42,343 nucleotides of DNA from Deltaproteobacteria bacterium. Its GTDB lineage: Bacteria > Desulfobacterota > GWC2-55-46 > UBA9637. The DNA is taken from contig JACRNJ010000073.1 in NCBI GenBank assembly GCA_016219285.1, forward strand, positions 1 through 42,343, written 5' to 3'. This document shows positions 1 to 8,065 of this stretch, in pieces; the stretch's first letter is position 1, and each line of letters opens with the position of its first letter. A model generated the notes under the pieces. The model ran no database searches. It was not told the DNA's origin and worked only from the letters and a program-made list of their open reading frames with translations. A program made the translations under genes and the position numbers.

Positions 1-1
1 A

Positions 2-124
2 GACAATACAAGCCTTGAAGTAGAGCTTATCATGCCCATAGCAATGGACGAAGGACTCCGATTTGCCATAAGAGAAGGCGGAAGGACAGTAGGCGCAGGC
101 GTGGTAACAAAGATAATAGCATAG
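2..124 (+). CDS. tuf: Elongation factor Tu, C-terminal fragment
   Basis: Only the last 40 codons are inside the window, and the gene continues beyond the left edge. The reading frame starting at base 2 gives the EF-Tu domain 3 ending, with [20 protein letters not shown] followed by GAGVVTKI and a TAG stop. EF-Tu is the GTPase that delivers aminoacyl-tRNA to the ribosome; domain 3 contacts tRNA. Its position directly before rpsJ is the classic str-S10 junction. The stop codon lies three bases before the first heptamer of the repeat element that fills the gap to rpsJ. Confidence 0.93.
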   Translation, partial: DNTSLEVELIMPIAMDEGLRFAIREGGRTVGAGVVTKIIA

Positions 125-126
125 AT

Positions 127-217
127 GCAAATTGAAAAATGCAAAATGCAAATTGCAAAAGGGAAAAACAATTAGAATTTGCAACTTAGAATTTGCAATT
201 TTCATTTTCTAATGGAG
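127..217. repeat. Heptamer inverted-repeat element upstream of rpsJ
   Basis: Five 7-nt words form the left arm (127-161): GCAAATT, GAAAAAT, GCAAAAT, GCAAATT, GCAAAAG. A 14-nt core follows, then a right arm of five words (176-210) that is largely the reverse complement: AATTTGC, AACTTAG, AATTTGC, AATTTTC, ATTTTCT. The next seven bases, AATGGAG, carry the Shine-Dalgarno sequence of rpsJ. This is the clearest example of the 5 x 7 / core / 5 x 7 plan. Confidence 0.85.
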
Positions 218-226
218 CGAAGCGAC

Positions 227-541
227 ATGAAAGATCAGAAGATACGGATAAGGCTAAAGGCATACGATCATAGATTGCTGGACCACTCTGTCAAAGAGAT
301 TGTGGAAACAGCCAAGAGGACAGGTGCCAATATAAAAGGTCCTATACCGCTGCCAACACAGATAAATAAATATTGTGTGCTTCGTTCGCCGCATGTTGAT
401 AAGAAGTCCAGAGAGCAATTTGAAATGAGAACGCATAACAGATTGATGGATATAGTTGAACCAAACCAACAGACTATTGATGCTTTGATGAAACTGGATT
501 TGCCTGCTGGTGTGGATGTGGAGATAAAGCTTAATGCGTAA
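227..541 (+). CDS. rpsJ: 30S ribosomal protein S10
   Basis: The product is S10 (uS10), a 30S head protein that also acts as NusE in antitermination. The chosen start gives 104 aa, the usual length, beginning [15 protein letters not shown] and containing the family segment GPIPLPTQ and the end VDVEIKL. The ORF track starts 16 codons earlier, but those codons come from the upstream repeat element; GGAG at 214-217 lies 9 nt before the ATG at 227 and decides the start. It is the first gene of the S10 operon. The block ATGGAGCGAAGCGAC just before the start is in frame (MERSD) and recurs in front of three other ribosomal genes. Confidence 0.95.
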   Translation: MKDQKIRIRLKAYDHRLLDHSVKEIVETAKRTGANIKGPIPLPTQINKYCVLRSPHVDKKSREQFEMRTHNRLMDIVEPNQQTIDALMKLDLPAGVDVEIKLNA

Positions 542-621
542 ATTCGTGCTGAAAAATACCAGACCCAGCCTCTGGCTGGGCGCCCCGCTTTGTTGTCTTC
601 GTCGCCGCGATGCTGACATCT

Positions 622-675
622 GTAGCTTGCCCATTTATGGGTGTCTTTAAAAGCGTCGATAAATCGGTAAACTAC
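622..675. repeat. GTAG/CTAC dispersed palindromic element, copy 1
   Basis: Lies in the 201-nt gap between rpsJ and rplC. It starts GTAGCTTGCCCATTTATGGG and ends CGATAAATCGGTAAACTAC, giving terminal GTAG/CTAC and two small internal hairpins (CCCATTTATGGG and CGATAAATCG). Five other loci in the window carry relatives. Just upstream, at about 562-585, is a small hairpin (CCAGCC...GGCTGG) followed by GCGCCCCG, resembling the CCCAACC...GGTTGGG hairpin inside the copies at 22442 and 33128. No gene is seen in the gap. Confidence 0.8.
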
Positions 676-742
676 GGCGCATCTGGGCAATTTTTGAGCA
701 TGAATTTTTGCAAACTATAAATAAGAGAGTAGGTATTAAGCA

Positions 743-1396
743 ATGTTAAACGGGATGTTAGGAAAGAAGCTTGGAATGACACAAATATTCACCAAGGATG
801 GAGAAGTAATTCCTGTTACCGTAATAAAGGCCGGCCCTTGTTTTGTGATACAGAAGAAGAATAAGGCCAATGACGGGTACGATTCTATTCAACTTGGGTT
901 TGTGGAAAAAAAGAAGGAACGTGTGAACAAACCCATTCAAGGTAGTTTTGCAAAGGCAAAAACATCGAGTTTCTATCATCTAAGAGAATTTAAGGGTGAG
1001 ATGCTGGATAGCTATCAGGCAGGTCAAAAGGTAACATGCGAAACAATATTCAAGGCAGGCGAGTTCGTGGATGTATCAGGGAGGACAAAGGGAAGGGGTT
1101 TTACAGGTGTTATGAAACGGTGGAATTTTGCAGGAGGCCCAGGCAGTCATGGCTCCATGTTTAACAAGGCGCCAGGTTCAATAGGTTCAAGTTCTGATCC
1201 GTCCAGAGTTTATAAGGGGATGAGAATGGGCGGCCATTATGGGAATGAAAGAGTAACTACCCAAAATCTTAAGATTGTAGCTGTCAGGACAGAGGATGGT
1301 ATAGTGTTGCTTAAAGGCGGGGTTCCAGGACCTGTAAACAGTATTATTGAGATAAGAAAGGCCAAGAAGAAGAGTCATAGTGTTAAAGGGTCATAG
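743..1396 (+). CDS. rplC: 50S ribosomal protein L3
   Basis: uL3 is an early-assembly 50S protein that reaches the peptidyl-transferase centre. The 217-aa product begins [16 protein letters not shown] and has the conserved core [22 protein letters not shown] and [20 protein letters not shown] about ten bases upstream is a plausible ribosome-binding site. The last residues ([10 protein letters not shown]) look like an added tail: the DNA encoding them is already part of the repeat that fills the gap to rplD, so the repeat seems to have supplied the stop codon. Second gene of the S10 operon. Confidence 0.96.
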   Translation: MLNGMLGKKLGMTQIFTKDGEVIPVTVIKAGPCFVIQKKNKANDGYDSIQLGFVEKKKERVNKPIQGSFAKAKTSSFYHLREFKGEMLDSYQAGQKVTCETIFKAGEFVDVSGRTKGRGFTGVMKRWNFAGGPGSHGSMFNKAPGSIGSSSDPSRVYKGMRMGGHYGNERVTTQNLKIVAVRTEDGIVLLKGGVPGPVNSIIEIRKAKKKSHSVKGS

Positions 1397-1440
1397 AGTC
1401 ATAGAGTCAAAGTGTGCCCTCTGAATCCCTGACCCTTTGG
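1384..1440. repeat. Inverted-repeat element at the rplC/rplD junction
   Basis: The left arm repeats GTCATAGA (AAAGGGTCATAGAGTCATAG, period 8 here) and overlaps the last codons and stop of rplC. The right arm reads CTCTGAATCCCTGACCCTTT. AAAGGGTCA and TGACCCTTT are exact reverse complements. It has the same plan as the other elements with a different word. The Shine-Dalgarno sequence of rplD follows it. Confidence 0.7.
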
Positions 1441-1463
1441 CTTTAATAAAATGGAGTGCCGAG

Positions 1464-2087
1464 ATGCCAATAATAGATATAGTAAATTCAGAAAATCAAA
1501 AGGTTGGAGATGTTAAGTTGAATGATGGTATTTTTGCAGGTCAAGTAAAGCAAGACTTGTTTTATGAAACTGTAAAGATGCAATTGGCCAATAGAAGGAG
1601 CGGCACAGCTTCTACAAAGACAAGGGCTAATGTTTCTGGTGGTGGAGTAAAACCATGGAAGCAAAAAGGAACTGGGAGGGCAAGGGCTGGTTCAAACCGT
1701 TCACCTCTCTGGAGACATGGTGGAACAGTTTTTGGTCCGCACCCAAGAGATTATTCATATAAGTTGCCGAAGAAGGTTAGCAAGGCTGCGCTTATGTCAG
1801 GTTTGGCTTTAAAGATAAAAGATGGGAAGTTGAAGGTTTTAGATAGTATATTGATTAATGAACCAAAGACTAAAGATGTTATTGTAATTCTAAAAAAAAT
1901 TAACTCAACCAGAGGACTGATAATTATAGATAACGCCAATCCAAATCTTGAATTAGCTGTTAGAAACTTGAAGGATTTTAAATTGTTGAATGTCAATGGG
2001 CTCAATGTATTTGATCTTTTGCATTATGATGATTTGATAATAACGAAAACAGCCATAGAGCATCTTGAAAGAAATTTGCTTCAATGA
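1464..2087 (+). CDS. rplD: 50S ribosomal protein L4
   Basis: uL4 is a 50S assembly protein with an extended loop in the exit tunnel; in enterobacteria it also represses its own operon. The chosen ATG gives 207 aa starting MPIIDIVNSENQKVG, with GGAG at 1453-1456 at good spacing; the ORF track's nine-codon extension lacks a binding site. The conserved loop motif GGGVKPWKQKGTGRARAGS is present, followed by SPLWRHGG and VFGPHPRDY. It lies between rplC and rplW as usual. Confidence 0.95.
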   Translation: MPIIDIVNSENQKVGDVKLNDGIFAGQVKQDLFYETVKMQLANRRSGTASTKTRANVSGGGVKPWKQKGTGRARAGSNRSPLWRHGGTVFGPHPRDYSYKLPKKVSKAALMSGLALKIKDGKLKVLDSILINEPKTKDVIVILKKINSTRGLIIIDNANPNLELAVRNLKDFKLLNVNGLNVFDLLHYDDLIITKTAIEHLERNLLQ

Positions 2088-2172
2088 ACCATGGTAGACT
2101 TTTGTGGTATTAAACAAGTCTAATGGGATAAACAACCGGATTGAAATGGTAGGTGGAGGGAGGTCTAACAGG

Positions 2173-2463
2173 GTGAAGGACATATATCAGATATTAAAGG
2201 CGCCTGTTATCACTGAAAAAAGCACAATGCAGAGGGCTGAATCAAACAAGGTGGTATTTTGGGTGGACTTACAGGCTAATAAAAACGAAGTAGCAGAGGC
2301 GGTTGAAAAGGTTTTTAATGTTAAGGTGCTTGATGTAAATACCATGAGAGTGCCTGGAAAGGTTAAAAGGACAGGTAGGAATATTAGCAAGAAACCAACC
2401 AGGAAAAAGGCGTATATTACATTAAAAGATGGAGATAAAATACCGTTGTTTGAAGGAACATAA
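2173..2463 (+). CDS. rplW: 50S ribosomal protein L23
   Basis: uL23 sits at the tunnel exit and docks trigger factor and SRP. I choose a GTG start at 2173, giving 96 aa beginning (V/M)KDIYQILKAPVITEKST. GGGAGG at 2158-2163 lies nine bases upstream, and the 23-codon extension in the ORF track (starting at 2104) has no family match. The Arg/Lys-rich loop KVKRTGRNISKKPTRKKA and final YITLKDGD are typical. Next to rplB, the usual order. Confidence 0.93.
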   Translation: MKDIYQILKAPVITEKSTMQRAESNKVVFWVDLQANKNEVAEAVEKVFNVKVLDVNTMRVPGKVKRTGRNISKKPTRKKAYITLKDGDKIPLFEGT

Positions 2464-2484
2464 AGAACATAAAATAAGGAGGAT

Positions 2485-2540
2485 TTTTAGATTTAAGAAT
2501 TACGAATTACGATTTAAAATCTAAAATCATAAATCTAAAA
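2485..2540. repeat. Heptamer element between the rplB Shine-Dalgarno and start codon
   Basis: The words GATTTAA, GAATTAC, GAATTAC, GATTTAA are followed by AATCTAA, AATCATA, AATCTAA. The outermost arms TTTTAGATTTA (2485-2495) and TAAATCTAAAA (2530-2540) are a perfect 11-bp inverted repeat. A strong AAGGAGG (2476-2482) lies upstream of the element and the rplB ATG lies at 2549. Folding the element out leaves 2 + 8 = 10 nt between them. Bases 2501-2541 are identical to 35256-35296 upstream of lon. Confidence 0.85.
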
Positions 2541-2548
2541 TTAATACA

Positions 2549-3370
2549 ATGCCTATTAAGACATATAAGCCAACATCGCCAGGAATGAGGAAGCTAACCA
2601 CCTTGACCTTTGATGAGATTACAAAGATAAGGCCGGAAAAATCTCTTCTTGTACCATTAAAAAGGACGGGTGGCAGAAATTCATACGGCAGGGTTACATC
2701 CAGATGGATGGGCGGGGGCCATAAAAAGGCATACAGGATTATAGATTTTAAACGTGATAAAAGAGGAGTTCCTGCAAAGGTTGCGGCAATAGAATATGAC
2801 CCAAATCGTTCCAGCAGGATTGCCTTGCTCAGCTATGCCGACGGAGAGAAAAGATATATATTGGCCCCGCTTGACTTAAAGATTGGGGATACTGTTCTTG
2901 CAGGAGAGGGTGTGGACATAAAACCAGCCAATGCCATGCCTATAAAATCAATACCACTTGGAACATTTATTCATAATATTGAACTTAAGATAAGCGGCGG
3001 CGGGCAGATGGCGAGAAGCGCCGGCAGTTTTGCCCAACTCATGGCCAAAGAGGGGAGCATGGCTCAGGTAAAACTTCCTTCTGGTGAGGTTAGATATGTT
3101 TTGCAGGATTGTTATGCAAGCATAGGACAGCTTGGTAATATAGACCATGAGAATGTGACCATAGGCAAGGCAGGCAGGTCAAGATGGCTTGGTAAAAATC
3201 CAAGAGTCAGAGGTGTTGCAATGAACCCTGTAGATCATCCGCATGGCGGAGGAGAAGGCAAGAGCAAGGGCGGCAATCATCCTCAAAGCCCTTGGGGCAC
3301 TCCGGCAAAAGGTTTTAAGACAAGAAGACGCAAGCAGACAGATAAGTATATAGTGTCAAGGAGGAAATAG
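2549..3370 (+). CDS. rplB: 50S ribosomal protein L2
   Basis: uL2 is the largest core 50S protein, needed for peptidyl-transferase activity and subunit joining. The 273-aa product starts [17 protein letters not shown] and contains the conserved C-terminal segment [17 protein letters not shown], including the functional His. Length is normal. There is no Shine-Dalgarno sequence directly before the ATG; the AAGGAGG 66 nt upstream is separated by a hairpin-forming element (see 2485-2540). The TAG stop shares its G with the GTG start of rpsS, so the two are translationally coupled. Confidence 0.96.
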   Translation: MPIKTYKPTSPGMRKLTTLTFDEITKIRPEKSLLVPLKRTGGRNSYGRVTSRWMGGGHKKAYRIIDFKRDKRGVPAKVAAIEYDPNRSSRIALLSYADGEKRYILAPLDLKIGDTVLAGEGVDIKPANAMPIKSIPLGTFIHNIELKISGGGQMARSAGSFAQLMAKEGSMAQVKLPSGEVRYVLQDCYASIGQLGNIDHENVTIGKAGRSRWLGKNPRVRGVAMNPVDHPHGGGEGKSKGGNHPQSPWGTPAKGFKTRRRKQTDKYIVSRRK

Positions 3371-3672
3371 TGGCGCGTTCTGTGAAAAAAGGCCCTTTTG
3401 TAGATGGTCACCTGCTAAAAAAAATAGAGCAGGCAAATGAAGTAAAGGCCAAGAAGATTATTAAAACATGGTCCAGGCGTTCTACCATTACCCCGGATAT
3501 GATTGGCCATACTATAGCTGTTCATAATGGCAAGAAGTTCATACCTGTTTTTATAACTGAAAATATGGTGGGCCATAAACTGGGCGAATTTTCACCTACC
3601 AGGACATTTCGCACTCACTCTGGAGAGAAAAAAACCAAGGTCTCTGGCGCAGGTGATAATAAAGCAGTATAA
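3370..3672 (+). CDS. rpsS: 30S ribosomal protein S19
   Basis: uS19 is a 30S head protein near the A-site finger. The 100-aa product begins [20 protein letters not shown] and has [18 protein letters not shown], both diagnostic. The start is GTG at 3370, overlapping the rplB stop by one base, with AAGGAGG (3358-3364) five bases upstream inside rplB. This is one of the few tight junctions left in this operon. Confidence 0.96.
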   Translation: MARSVKKGPFVDGHLLKKIEQANEVKAKKIIKTWSRRSTITPDMIGHTIAVHNGKKFIPVFITENMVGHKLGEFSPTRTFRTHSGEKKTKVSGAGDNKAV

Positions 3673-3753
3673 AGACAATATGTGATTGCAGATGAAAAAT
3701 TTACAAAGTATTAATTTTAAAGATTAGGTTTATATAAATAGAGAGGTATAGAA

Positions 3754-4086
3754 ATGGAATCAAAGGCGATTGCAAAATATGCAAGGGTTAGCCCGCAAAA
3801 GGCGCGGCTTGTGGTAGACCTTATAAGAGGTAAAAAGGTGGATGAGGCTATTGCGACTTTGACTTTTACCAAAAAGGCAGTTTCTAAAATTGTTGATAAG
3901 ATTTTAAAAAGCGCAGTGGCAAATGCAGAGAACACAAAGAAGATGGATGTGGATACGCTTTATGTAAAGAAAGCATATGTTGATCAAGCCCCTACTATGA
4001 AGAGGACACATGCAAAGGCTATGGGCAGGGCAAATATTATAAGAAGGCGAAGCAGCCACATTACTATAATATTAGATGAGAAGTAG
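3754..4086 (+). CDS. rplV: 50S ribosomal protein L22
   Basis: uL22 lines the exit tunnel with a long beta hairpin. The 110-aa product begins MESKAIAKYARVSPQKARLV, the conserved N-terminus, and contains the hairpin segment PTMKRTHAKAMGRANIIRRR. GAGAGG lies about nine bases upstream of the ATG. The 81-nt gap after rpsS holds no recognisable element; it is simply AT-rich. Confidence 0.95.
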   Translation: MESKAIAKYARVSPQKARLVVDLIRGKKVDEAIATLTFTKKAVSKIVDKILKSAVANAENTKKMDVDTLYVKKAYVDQAPTMKRTHAKAMGRANIIRRRSSHITIILDEK

Positions 4087-4091
4087 ATATT

Positions 4092-4150
4092 TTTGATTTG
4101 CGATTTTCGGTTTGCGATTTAAAAACAATTTCTAAATCGTAAATCTATAG
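4092..4150. repeat. Heptamer inverted-repeat element upstream of rpsC
   Basis: Left words GATTTGC, GATTTTC, GGTTTGC, GATTTAA (4095-4122); core; right words AAATCGT and AAATCTA (4134-4147). AAGGAGG for rpsC begins immediately after (4151). Confidence 0.75.
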
Positions 4151-4164
4151 AAGGAGGTATATTT

Positions 4165-4818
4165 TTGGGCCAGAAGGTTCATCCAATAGGTTTTAGGGTA
4201 GGTATTTACAAGAACTGGAATTCCAGATGGTATGGGGAAAAGGACTATGCCAAATTCCTGCATGAGGATATAAAAATAAGGAAGTTTGTAAAGGCTAAAC
4301 TTAAACATGCAAGCATTTCAAAGATAGATATAGAAAGAACAGCTAGCAATACCAAGATTATTATACATACAGCTAAGCCTGGCATAGTGATAGGTAAAAA
4401 AGGCTCTGAGATTGATATATTGAAAAAGGATGTAGTTAAGTTTGCTGGGAAGGCGCTTGATATTGACATCCAGGAGGTTAGAAAACCAGATACCGATGCT
4501 CAGCTTGTGGCCGAGAATATAGCCTTGCAAATGGAAAGAAGGGTTGCATTCAGGAGGGCCATGAAGAAGGCTGTGACAACTGCGCTCAAGCTTGGTGTGA
4601 AGGGGATAAAGGTTATGTGTGCCGGAAGGCTTGGCGGCAGTGAAATTGCAAGAACAGAATGGTATAGAGAAGGAAGGGTGCCACTTCATACACTTAGAGC
4701 AGATATTGACTATGGCTTTGCAGAGGCTATGACAACTTATGGGCTAATAGGGGTAAAGGTATGGGTATTTAAGGGAGAGATAATGCCACAGGAGACAACT
4801 ACCGCAAGAACGATGTAG
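4165..4818 (+). CDS. rpsC: 30S ribosomal protein S3
   Basis: uS3 is a head protein at the mRNA entry tunnel with helicase function. The 217-aa product starts at TTG (4165), seven bases after AAGGAGG, and reads [20 protein letters not shown]. The KH-domain motif [17 protein letters not shown] (around residues 68-84) and the C-terminal KVWVFKGEI are clear. Length is normal for the family. The TAG stop overlaps the first heptamer (GATTTAC) of the next element. Confidence 0.96.
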   Translation: MGQKVHPIGFRVGIYKNWNSRWYGEKDYAKFLHEDIKIRKFVKAKLKHASISKIDIERTASNTKIIIHTAKPGIVIGKKGSEIDILKKDVVKFAGKALDIDIQEVRKPDTDAQLVAENIALQMERRVAFRRAMKKAVTTALKLGVKGIKVMCAGRLGGSEIARTEWYREGRVPLHTLRADIDYGFAEAMTTYGLIGVKVWVFKGEIMPQETTTARTM

Positions 4819-4892
4819 ATTTACGATTTACGAATTACGATTTAAAATCCACATCCGAAATCGTAAATCTAAAATCGTAATTCGTCAATGGA
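4818..4892. repeat. Heptamer inverted-repeat element upstream of rplP
   Basis: Four left words (4818-4845: GATTTAC, GATTTAC, GAATTAC, GATTTAA), a 12-nt core, and four right words (4858-4885: AAATCGT, AAATCTA, AAATCGT, AATTCGT). The following CAATGGAG supplies the Shine-Dalgarno sequence of rplP. The first base is the last base of the rpsC stop. Confidence 0.85.
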
Positions 4893-4903
4893 GTAATTGA
4901 CTT

Positions 4904-5320
4904 ATGTTAATGCCGAAAAGGACAAAATTTAGAAAGCAGCAAAGAGGTAAGAGAAGGGGCAAAGCCACAAGAGGCGCCGAGCTTAACTTTGGCGATTACG
5001 GTCTTCAGGCCATAGAGTGCGGCTGGCTTACAACCAGAGAGATAGAAGCCGCTCGTATTGCTATAACTCGGTTTATAAAGAGGGGCGGTAAGATATGGAT
5101 AAGGGTATTCCCTGATAAGCCTGTTACCAAAAAGCCTGCTGAGACAAGAATGGGGAGTGGAAAGGGTAATCCTGAGGATTGGGTTGCTGTTATAAAGCCG
5201 GGTAGGATTCTTTATGAAATGGAAGGTGTTACAGAGGATATTGCTAAAGAGGCCTTTAGGTTGGCAAGTTACAAATTATCCCTACCAACTAAAATTGTTT
5301 ATAGGGAGGAGCATGTATGA
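4904..5320 (+). CDS. rplP: 50S ribosomal protein L16
   Basis: uL16 organises the A-site region of the 50S and is needed for subunit maturation. The 138-aa product starts [20 protein letters not shown], the usual beginning, and contains [19 protein letters not shown] and [23 protein letters not shown] (4889-4892) lies 11 nt before the ATG at 4904; a second ATG six bases on is possible. Its stop overlaps the start of rpmC (ATGA), so the pair is coupled. Confidence 0.95.
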   Translation: MLMPKRTKFRKQQRGKRRGKATRGAELNFGDYGLQAIECGWLTTREIEAARIAITRFIKRGGKIWIRVFPDKPVTKKPAETRMGSGKGNPEDWVAVIKPGRILYEMEGVTEDIAKEAFRLASYKLSLPTKIVYREEHV

Positions 5321-5517
5321 AAGCTGTAGAAATAAGGGAAATGATTTTGGACGATATTAAGCTAAAGCTTAATGAGATATCTAAAGAACTTTTTAATATA
5401 AGGCTTCAACATGCAGCAGGCAGGCTTGATAATCCCATGAAGATATCCCAGTTAAAAAAAGATATGGCTCGTATAAAAACTATTATTAAAGAAAAGAGTA
5501 TGGAAAAGAGGGCATAA
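5317..5517 (+). CDS. rpmC: 50S ribosomal protein L29
   Basis: uL29 is a small helical protein at the tunnel exit beside L23. The 66-aa product begins [20 protein letters not shown] and contains the typical [20 protein letters not shown] and [11 protein letters not shown] segments. GGGAGG about six bases before the ATG lies inside rplP. The ATGA overlap with rplP and the four-base gap to rpsQ make rplP-rpmC-rpsQ a compact block. Confidence 0.94.
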   Translation: MKAVEIREMILDDIKLKLNEISKELFNIRLQHAAGRLDNPMKISQLKKDMARIKTIIKEKSMEKRA

Positions 5518-5521
5518 GATT

Positions 5522-5803
5522 ATGACAGACAATGTAAAAAATGTTTTAAAGAAGAGCAGAATAGGGGCTGTTGTAAGCAACAGAATGAAAAAGACTGTGA
5601 TGGTTTCGGTTGAAAGGCTTGTTAAAGACCCGCTTTATGGCAAGTATATTAAGAAGCAGGTTAAATATATGGCACATGATGAAAAAGCTGAATGTAAAGA
5701 GGGCGATAAGGTGAAGATTGTAGAGATGAGGCCATTAAGCAAATTAAAGAGATGGCGTGTAAATCAAATACTTGTCCCTGCAGGCAGTAAGCAGGGAAGA
5801 TGA
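5522..5803 (+). CDS. rpsQ: 30S ribosomal protein S17
   Basis: uS17 binds helix 11 of 16S rRNA early in 30S assembly. The 93-aa product has the OB-fold signatures [37 protein letters not shown] and [13 protein letters not shown]. It starts four bases after the rpmC stop; the binding site is weak (AAGAGGGC inside rpmC), which suggests coupling. The C-terminus is short and basic, as usual. Confidence 0.95.
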   Translation: MTDNVKNVLKKSRIGAVVSNRMKKTVMVSVERLVKDPLYGKYIKKQVKYMAHDEKAECKEGDKVKIVEMRPLSKLKRWRVNQILVPAGSKQGR

Positions 5804-5808
5804 AAGAA

Positions 5809-5881
5809 TGATTTACGAATTACGATTTACGAATTACGATTTAAAGTCTTAAATCACAAATCTAAAATCGTAAATCTAAAA
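5809..5881. repeat. Heptamer inverted-repeat element upstream of rplN
   Basis: Left words GATTTAC, GAATTAC, GATTTAC, GAATTAC, GATTTAA, then core AGTCTT, then AAATCAC, AAATCTA, AAATCGT, AAATCTA. The following AAATGGAGCGCAGCGAT carries the rplN Shine-Dalgarno sequence and the recurrent MERSD-like block. Confidence 0.85.
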
Positions 5882-5896
5882 TGGAGCGCAGCGATT

Positions 5897-6265
5897 ATGA
5901 TTCAGATGAGAAGCATACTTAATGTGGCTGATAATTCGGGTGCAAAAAGAATAGCGTGCATAGGTGTTATAGGCGCCTCTAATAAGAGATATGCTGTAAT
6001 TGGAGATATTATTACAGCGTCTGTGAAAATGGCAATTCCTAATGCTAAGGTAAAAAAGGGTGATAAGGTAAGGGCAGTTGTTGTCCGTACCGTTAAAGAA
6101 ACAAGACGCATTGACGGTTCTTATATAAGATTTGATGAGAATTCTGCTGTTATTATAAATAAAGACAACGAGCCTGTAGGCACCCGTATATTTGGCCCTG
6201 TGGCAAGGGAACTCAGAGCAAAAAAGTTTATGAAGATTATTTCTCTTGCGCCGGAGGTGCTGTAG
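5897..6265 (+). CDS. rplN: 50S ribosomal protein L14
   Basis: uL14 forms intersubunit bridge B8. The 122-aa product is the standard length, starts [20 protein letters not shown], and ends with the conserved [27 protein letters not shown] at 5882-5885 is the likely binding site, 11 nt before the ATG. It opens the spc operon; no separate promoter was seen, and the intervening element separates it from rpsQ. Confidence 0.96.
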   Translation: MIQMRSILNVADNSGAKRIACIGVIGASNKRYAVIGDIITASVKMAIPNAKVKKGDKVRAVVVRTVKETRRIDGSYIRFDENSAVIINKDNEPVGTRIFGPVARELRAKKFMKIISLAPEVL

Positions 6266-6274
6266 AAAAGATAA

Positions 6275-6336
6275 TTTGGATTTACGAATTACGATTTATG
6301 AATTAAAATTCCAAACAGTAAATCTAAAATAGCAAA
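6275..6336. repeat. Heptamer inverted-repeat element upstream of rplX
   Basis: Left words GATTTAC, GAATTAC, GATTTAT, GAATTAA; core AATTCC; right words AAACAGT, AAATCTA, AAATAGC, AAATAAT. AGGAG for rplX follows at 6345-6349. The right arm is more degenerate than in other copies. Confidence 0.75.
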
Positions 6337-6354
6337 TAATTGACAGGAGATGCA

Positions 6355-6684
6355 ATGCAGCTAACCAGGTATAAAATAAAAAAGAACGATCAGGTTATGA
6401 TAATCAAAGGCAGAGAGCAGGGAAAGACAGGCAGGGTTATGAAGGTTATTCCAGGTAAAGGCCATGTGTTAATTGAAAAGTTGAATCTGGTAAAAAGACA
6501 TGCAAAACCATCTTCCAAATATAAACAGGGTGGCATTATCGAGAAAGAAGCGCCGTTGGCCATCCCTAATGTAATGCTTATATGTGATAAATGTAAAGGG
6601 CCTGTTCGCGCCGGGAAAAAGATTCTTGATAACGGTAAAAAGGTGAGACTCTGCAAAAAGTGTGGGGAGGCTTTGGAGAAGTGA
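6355..6684 (+). CDS. rplX: 50S ribosomal protein L24 (zinc-ribbon form)
   Basis: uL24 is an assembly initiator of the 50S. The ATG at 6355 gives 109 aa ([19 protein letters not shown]); AGGAG at 6345-6349 excludes the five-codon extension in the track. The KOW motif ([20 protein letters not shown]) and NLVKRHAKP are typical. Cys77, Cys80, Cys100 and Cys103 form two CxxC knuckles (CDKC, CKKC), a probable zinc ribbon found in only part of the family. Its TGA overlaps the rplE ATG. Confidence 0.94.
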   Translation: MQLTRYKIKKNDQVMIIKGREQGKTGRVMKVIPGKGHVLIEKLNLVKRHAKPSSKYKQGGIIEKEAPLAIPNVMLICDKCKGPVRAGKKILDNGKKVRLCKKCGEALEK

Positions 6685-7226
6685 TGGCCAGATTAAAAGA
6701 TATATACAATAAAAATATAGTCCCAAGCATGATGAAAGAGTTTAAGTATAAAAATGTCATGCAGGTGCCTCGTTTTGAAAAGGTTGTCTTGAATGTTGGG
6801 CTTGGAGAGGCTACTCAAAACGTCAAGGTGGTAGACCATGCGGTGCAGGATATTGCCAGTATAACAGGACAGAAACCAGTTGTAACTACGGCAAAACAAT
6901 CCATAGCATCATTCAAATTAAGACAGGGAATGCCAATAGGTTGTATGGTTACCCTTAGGGGCGCCAAGATGTACGAATTTTTAGATAGATTTATTAACTT
7001 TGCGCTTCCACGTGTGAGAGATTTTAAGGGTGTATCTGACAAGTCTTTTGACGGCAGGGGCAGCTACACAATCGGTATTAGAGAGCAGATTATCTTTCTT
7101 GAAGTAGAATATGACAAAATAGATAAGATAAGAGGTATGAATATAACGTTTGTCACTACTGCAAAAAGTGATAATGAGGCAAAGGCGCTTTTAAAGAATT
7201 TTGGAATGCCGTTTAGATTACAGTGA
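6684..7226 (+). CDS. rplE: 50S ribosomal protein L5
   Basis: uL5 binds 5S rRNA and contacts P-site tRNA. The ATG at 6684 overlaps the rplX stop (TGATG) and gives 180 aa, the normal size; the track's eight-codon extension runs into rplX. Motifs include [34 protein letters not shown] and [23 protein letters not shown] lies six bases upstream. The stop codon sits inside the first heptamer (CAGTGAA) of the following element, so the last residues may be repeat-derived. Confidence 0.96.
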   Translation: MARLKDIYNKNIVPSMMKEFKYKNVMQVPRFEKVVLNVGLGEATQNVKVVDHAVQDIASITGQKPVVTTAKQSIASFKLRQGMPIGCMVTLRGAKMYEFLDRFINFALPRVRDFKGVSDKSFDGRGSYTIGIREQIIFLEVEYDKIDKIRGMNITFVTTAKSDNEAKALLKNFGMPFRLQ

Positions 7227-7289
7227 ACAGTTATCAGTAAACAGTTATCAGTGAAAAACCAAAGTTGATAACTGGTAACTGATAACTGA
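7221..7289. repeat. Heptamer inverted-repeat element with CAGTTAT word, upstream of rpsZ
   Basis: Exactly five left words (7221-7255): CAGTGAA, CAGTTAT, CAGTAAA, CAGTTAT, CAGTGAA. After the core come AACTGGT, AACTGAT, AACTGAA. CAGTTATCAG (7228-7237) and CTGATAACTG (7279-7288) are perfect reverse complements. It has the same 35-nt arm length as elements built from other words. The rplE stop codon is inside the first word. Confidence 0.85.
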
Positions 7290-7301
7290 AATGGGGGTTT
7301 T

Positions 7302-7487
7302 GTGGCAAAAAAATGTTTAGCAGTAAAGGCTGTCAGAAAAAATAAATTTAAAGTCAGAGAATATAACCGATGCCCTTTATGTGGAAGGTCCAGGGCTTAT
7401 TACAGAAAGTTTAAGATGTGCAGGCTCTGTTTGCGTAAACTTGCATTAAAAGGTGAAATTCCTGGAATTATTAAATCAAGTTGGTAA
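7302..7487 (+). CDS. rpsZ: 30S ribosomal protein S14, zinc type
   Basis: uS14 is a 30S head protein. The 61-aa length and Cys24, Cys27, Cys40, Cys43 (CPLC...CRLC) mark the short zinc-binding form. It ends [15 protein letters not shown], the conserved C-terminus. The start is GTG at 7302 after TGGGGG; the reading [20 protein letters not shown] is slightly different from the common MAKKS(M)I start but ordinary. Flanked on both sides by repeat elements. Confidence 0.94.
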   Translation: MAKKCLAVKAVRKNKFKVREYNRCPLCGRSRAYYRKFKMCRLCLRKLALKGEIPGIIKSSW

Positions 7488-7492
7488 ATGAG

Positions 7493-7575
7493 AGACCGTG
7501 AAGTGTGACCGTTCAACGTGTCCGTTAGATGAAAATTTTGTTTTTACGGTCACGGATAACTGACACGAATAACGG
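7493..7575. repeat. Degenerate inverted-repeat element upstream of rpsH
   Basis: GTGACCGTT and GTGTCCGTTA words on the left face ACGGTCACGG and AACTGACACG on the right, around an AT-rich core. The arms are less regular than in other copies, but the plan (direct words, core, reverse-complement words, then Shine-Dalgarno AAAGGAGC) is the same. Confidence 0.65.
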
Positions 7576-7596
7576 CAGTTATAAAGGAGCTTAAAA

Positions 7597-7995
7597 ATGG
7601 CTATTACAGACCCTATTGCAGACATGCTTACCCGAATAAGAAATGCCAATTGTGCTAATCATAAGGAAGTAGAAATACCTTTATCTAATCTTAAGCTTGA
7701 GATAGCTAAGATATTGAAGCAAGAAGGTTATATCAAAGAGTATGCGCTTATCAAGGATAATAGGCAGGGTATAATTAAAATTCAGATCAAATATGATGCA
7801 ACAAAGAAAGGCGTCATATCTGCTATAAAAAGGATAAGCAAGCCATGTCTCAGAATGTTTGTTAAAAAAGACAATGTTCCAAAGGTGTTAAATGGGCTCG
7901 GCATATCAATCCTTTCTACATCTAAAGGGGTTCTTACTGATAAAAAAGCCGTTGAGATTGGTGTTGGAGGAGAAGTTATTTGCACAGTGTATTAA
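7597..7995 (+). CDS. rpsH: 30S ribosomal protein S8
   Basis: uS8 binds the central domain of 16S rRNA and, in enterobacteria, represses the spc operon. The 132-aa product starts [18 protein letters not shown] and ends with GILTDKKA-type and GGEVICTVY segments, all typical. AAAGGAGC is seven bases before the ATG. Length is normal. Confidence 0.96.
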   Translation: MAITDPIADMLTRIRNANCANHKEVEIPLSNLKLEIAKILKQEGYIKEYALIKDNRQGIIKIQIKYDATKKGVISAIKRISKPCLRMFVKKDNVPKVLNGLGISILSTSKGVLTDKKAVEIGVGGEVICTVY

Positions 7996-8002
7996 AAACA
8001 AA

Positions 8003-8052
8003 GAGTAGGCAAGAGGCAGTGGGTAAAAACCCATAGCCCATAGTCTCTATTT
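8003..8052. repeat. Short inverted-repeat element upstream of rplF
   Basis: Left words GAGTAGG, CAAGAGG, CAGTGGG; core TAAAAA; right words CCCATAG, CCCATAG. The inner GGGTAAAAACCC can form a small hairpin. GGAGGAG of rplF follows. Confidence 0.65.
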
Positions 8053-8065
8053 GGAGGAGTTTTAG

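Noticed and set aside
179-226. Longer S10 start in the ORF track (and similar extensions of rplD, rplW, rplX, rplE, map, rpoA, clpX)
   Set aside because: The added codons come from repeat or upstream gene DNA, lack family similarity, and the internal starts have better ribosome-binding sites and normal protein lengths.
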